7,208 nucleotides of DNA, from positions 1-7,208 of the forward strand of contig CABUTH010000098.1 in the NCBI GenBank assembly GCA_902494465.1. Direction: 5' to 3'. Shown one piece after another: positions 5,093 through 7,208 of the stretch. Numbering within the stretch: position 1 is the first letter of the stretch; every line of letters begins with the position of its first letter. The stretch comes from an uncultured Collinsella sp. GTDB lineage: Bacteria; Actinomycetota; Coriobacteriia; Coriobacteriales; Coriobacteriaceae. The position numbers were made by a program, and so were the translations under genes. The notes below the pieces were generated by a model. That model saw only the letters and a list, made by a program, of their open reading frames with translations, was not told where the DNA came from and made no database searches.

Positions 5093-5105
5093 GAGGAGCT
5101 AACTT

Positions 5106-7070
5106 ATGGCAGAGAACCAGAACGCCGCCGATCAGGCATCGACGCTCAACGACGAGCGCGCCACCCGCCTGGCCAAGCGCGCCGCCCTGTTCGAGGCGGG
5201 CCAGAACCCCTATCCCGAGCACTCTGAGCTTGAGGACTACGTCGCCGATATCGAGACTAAGTACGCCGATCTTGCCGATGGTGAGGACACCGAGGATGTC
5301 GTGAAGATCGCCGGCCGTGTGGTCGCCAAGCGCGGTCAGGGCAAGATCATGTTCATCGTCGTGCGCGATGCGACTGCCGAGATTCAGCTGTTCTGCCGCA
5401 TCAACGACATGGACGAGGCTGCCTGGAATACGCTCAAGGCCCTCGACCTGGGCGACATCCTGGGCGTGGCCGGCGTGGTCGTGCGCACCCAGCGCGGTCA
5501 GCTTTCCGTTGCCCCTAAGAGCGCGACCCTGCTTTCCAAGGCCGTTCGTCCGCTGCCCGAGAAGTTCCCCGGTCTTTCCGACAAGGAGACCCGCTATCGC
5601 CAGCGCTACGTCGACCTGATCGCCAACGACGACGTTCGCGAGACCTTCCGTAAGCGTTCGCAGATTCTCTCCACCTTCCGCCGCTTTATGGAGTCCGACG
5701 GCTACATGGAGGTCGAGACCCCCATCCTGCAGACCATCCAGGGCGGCGCTACTGCCAAGCCGTTCATCACTCACTTCAACGCGCTCGATCAGGAGTGCTA
5801 CCTGCGTATTGCCACCGAGCTGCACCTCAAGCGCTGCATCGTCGGTGGTTTTGAGCGCGTGTTCGAGATCGGCCGCATCTTCCGTAACGAGGGCATGGAC
5901 CTTACCCACAACCCCGAGTTCACCACGATGGAGGCCTACCGTGCCTTCTCCGACCTCGAGGGCATGAAGGCGCTCGCCCAGGGCGTCATCAAGGCTGCCA
6001 ACAAGGCTATCGACAATCCCGAGGTCATCGAGTACCAGGGCCAGACCATCGATCTGTCCGGTGAGTGGGCCAGCCGTCCCATGACCGACATCGTCTCCGA
6101 CGTGCTCGGCAAGCAGGTCACCATCGACACGCCGGTCGAGGAGCTTGCCGCCGCCGCGCGCGAGAAGGGCCTGGAGATTAAGCCCGAGTGGACCGCCGGC
6201 AAGATTATCGCCGAGATTTACGATGAGCTGGGCGAGGATACCATCGTCAACCCGACCTTCGTGTGCGATTACCCCATCGAGGTCAGCCCGCTTGCCAAGC
6301 GTTTTGAGGACGACCCGCGTTTGACCCACCGCTTTGAGCTGGTCATCGCCGGCCACGAGTACGCCAACGCATTCTCCGAGCTCAACGACCCGGTCGACCA
6401 GGCCGAGCGCTTTGCCGCCCAGATGGCCGAGAAGGCCGGCGGCGACGATGAGGCCATGGAGTATGACGAGGACTACGTGCGCGCCCTCGAGTACGGTATG
6501 CCTCCCGCGGGCGGCATTGGCATCGGCATCGACCGCGTGGTCATGCTGCTCACCAACCAGGCTTCCATCCGCGACGTGCTGCTGTTCCCGCACATGAAGC
6601 CCGAGAAGGGTTTCCAGTCCGGTGCCGCTGCCGCCAAGGCTGCCGAGGCCGGCAACGCCGCGAGCCCGTTCGTCAAGCCGCTCAAGCCCACGCTCGATTA
6701 CTCCAAGATCGCCGTTGAGCCGCTGTTCGAGGAGTTCGTCGACTTCGATACCTTCTCCAAGAGCGATTTCCGCGCTGTGAAGGTCAAGGCATGCGAGGCC
6801 GTCAAGAAGTCCAAGAAGCTGCTGAACTTTACGCTCGACGACGGTACCGGTACCGACCGCACCATCCTCTCCGGTATTCACGCTTATTACGAGCCCGAGG
6901 ACCTGGTCGGCAAGACCTTGCTCGCCATCACCAACCTGCCTCCGCGCAAGATGATGGGTATTCCCAGCTGCGGCATGCTGATCAGCGCTGTCCACGAGGA
7001 GGAGGGCGAGGAGCGCCTCAACCTGATCCAGCTCGACGCCTCCATCCCCGCCGGCGCAAAGATGTACTAA
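5106..7070 (+). CDS. lysS: Lysyl-tRNA synthetase (class II) with C-terminal tRNA-binding domain
   Basis: Charges tRNA-Lys with lysine using ATP. The 654-residue product is about 150 longer than usual bacterial class II LysRS (near 500). An N-terminal anticodon-binding OB fold spans about 65-150 (VKIAGRVVAKRGQGKIMFI onward), followed by GLSDKETRYRQRYVDLI (156-172). Motif 1 lies near 186-208, motif 2 near 253-278 with FRNEG (259-263), and motif 3 is GGIGIGIDRVVMLL (469-482). The normal enzyme would end near DVLLFPHMKPE (490-500). An Ala-rich linker (about 505-530) then leads to an EMAPII/Trbp111-type OB domain (about 548-654), with FRAVKVKACEAV, ILSGIHAYYEPEDLVGK, NLPPRKMMGIPSCGML and a PAGAKMY end, as at the C-terminus of many MetRS. 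GAGGAG at 5093-5098 is 7 nt before the ATG. The frame is continuous through the junction, so this is a true fusion. Confidence 0.96.
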   Translation: MAENQNAADQASTLNDERATRLAKRAALFEAGQNPYPEHSELEDYVADIETKYADLADGEDTEDVVKIAGRVVAKRGQGKIMFIVVRDATAEIQLFCRINDMDEAAWNTLKALDLGDILGVAGVVVRTQRGQLSVAPKSATLLSKAVRPLPEKFPGLSDKETRYRQRYVDLIANDDVRETFRKRSQILSTFRRFMESDGYMEVETPILQTIQGGATAKPFITHFNALDQECYLRIATELHLKRCIVGGFERVFEIGRIFRNEGMDLTHNPEFTTMEAYRAFSDLEGMKALAQGVIKAANKAIDNPEVIEYQGQTIDLSGEWASRPMTDIVSDVLGKQVTIDTPVEELAAAAREKGLEIKPEWTAGKIIAEIYDELGEDTIVNPTFVCDYPIEVSPLAKRFEDDPRLTHRFELVIAGHEYANAFSELNDPVDQAERFAAQMAEKAGGDDEAMEYDEDYVRALEYGMPPAGGIGIGIDRVVMLLTNQASIRDVLLFPHMKPEKGFQSGAAAAKAAEAGNAASPFVKPLKPTLDYSKIAVEPLFEEFVDFDTFSKSDFRAVKVKACEAVKKSKKLLNFTLDDGTGTDRTILSGIHAYYEPEDLVGKTLLAITNLPPRKMMGIPSCGMLISAVHEEEGEERLNLIQLDASIPAGAKMY

Positions 7071-7073
7071 CTA

Positions 7074-7100
7074 GTTACGCGGTTCTACGAACCGCGTAAC
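7074..7100 (+). repeat. Palindromic repeat, copy 2 (after lysS)
   Basis: GTTACGCGGTTC (7074-7085) and GAACCGCGTAAC (7089-7100) are perfect 12-base inverted arms with a TAC loop, three bases after the lysS stop. Compared with copy 1 at 2557-2584, the outer 11 pairs are identical. The loop-closing pair is C-G instead of T-A, a change on both arms that keeps pairing. There is no T tail. Confidence 0.75.
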
Positions 7101-7117
7101 GGCTCGACGCTGCGCGG

Positions 7118-7208
7118 GCCGCATTTGGACAATCTGACGTTCAACTTCAAGGGCGCGACCAGAAGGTCAGCGCCCTTTCGTTTCACGTCACCTTGTCTCA
7201 AATGCGGC
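7118..7208 (+). repeat. Long imperfect inverted repeat (fold-back) at the window edge
   Basis: GCCGCATTTG (7118-7127) is the exact reverse complement of CAAATGCGGC (7199-7208). Pairing continues inward with GACAA/TTGTC (7128-7132/7193-7197, one T bulge) and TGACGT/ACGTCA (7135-7140/7185-7190). The terminator hairpin lies at the centre. The right arm ends at the last base of the window, so the element may be longer. No coding sequence is visible in 7071-7208. Confidence 0.6.
7149..7183 (+). terminator. Intrinsic terminator of lysS
   Basis: AAGGGCGC (7149-7156) pairs with GCGCCCTT (7170-7177), and inside it GACC (7157-7160) pairs with GGTC (7165-7168) around an AGAA loop with one bulged A. The T-rich tail TTTCGTTT runs over 7176-7183. 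A 12-bp stem with this tail is a good Rho-independent terminator about 80 nt after the lysS stop. Confidence 0.8.

Noticed and set aside
4974..6995. Minus-strand open frame of 673 codons opposite lysS
   Set aside because: It mirrors the lysS codons in antisense and is repetitive in Leu, Gly, Val and Asp. It has no domain, and its start lies within lysS.
1..7208. New defence, mobile or CRISPR-type system
   Set aside because: All eight coding genes are recognisable housekeeping genes with similar base composition. There is no transposase, integrase, toxin-antitoxin pair or spaced direct-repeat array.

Overview
This window is a high-GC, wholly plus-strand housekeeping segment of a bacterial chromosome. 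GC-rich codon use, GTG starts, the gene set and a lysyl-tRNA synthetase with an extra C-terminal domain suggest an actinobacterium of the Coriobacteriia. From memory, the sequence most resembles Collinsella. That assignment is recognition, not a database result. No phage, transposase, CRISPR array or defence gene is visible.

Layout: (1) 1-2556 holds murI (5' end outside the window), rph, an XTP/dITP pyrophosphatase gene (rdgB family) and dtd. They serve cell-wall D-glutamate supply, tRNA 3'-end maturation, nucleotide-pool cleaning and D-aminoacyl-tRNA proofreading. murI, rph and rdgB also lie near each other in Bacillus subtilis. (2) 2557-2739 is intergenic, with a perfect 12-bp palindrome, a promoter and a short attenuator-like hairpin. 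(3) 2740-3935 holds veg and ispE, two base pairs apart, a pairing also close to that in B. subtilis. (4) 3985-4061 is tRNA-Pro(CGG) with its own terminator. (5) 4174-4449 is tatA with a good promoter, an operator-like dyad and a strong terminator. (6) 4556-5026 is greA and 5106-7070 is lysS, with a terminator-like hairpin just before the lysS ribosome binding site. (7) 7071-7208 holds a second copy of the palindrome, the lysS terminator and a larger fold-back structure that reaches the window edge.

The coding genes are orthodox, with one exception: the lysyl-tRNA synthetase carries a C-terminal EMAPII/Trbp111-type tRNA-binding domain like that at the end of many MetRS proteins. Most of the unexplained signal is between genes. 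It includes a palindrome found twice directly after stop codons with a compensatory base-pair change, a 91-nt nested fold-back at the right edge, a structured leader before rdgB, and hairpins before veg, rph and lysS that could control read-through. I found no clear evidence for a wholly new multi-gene system here.
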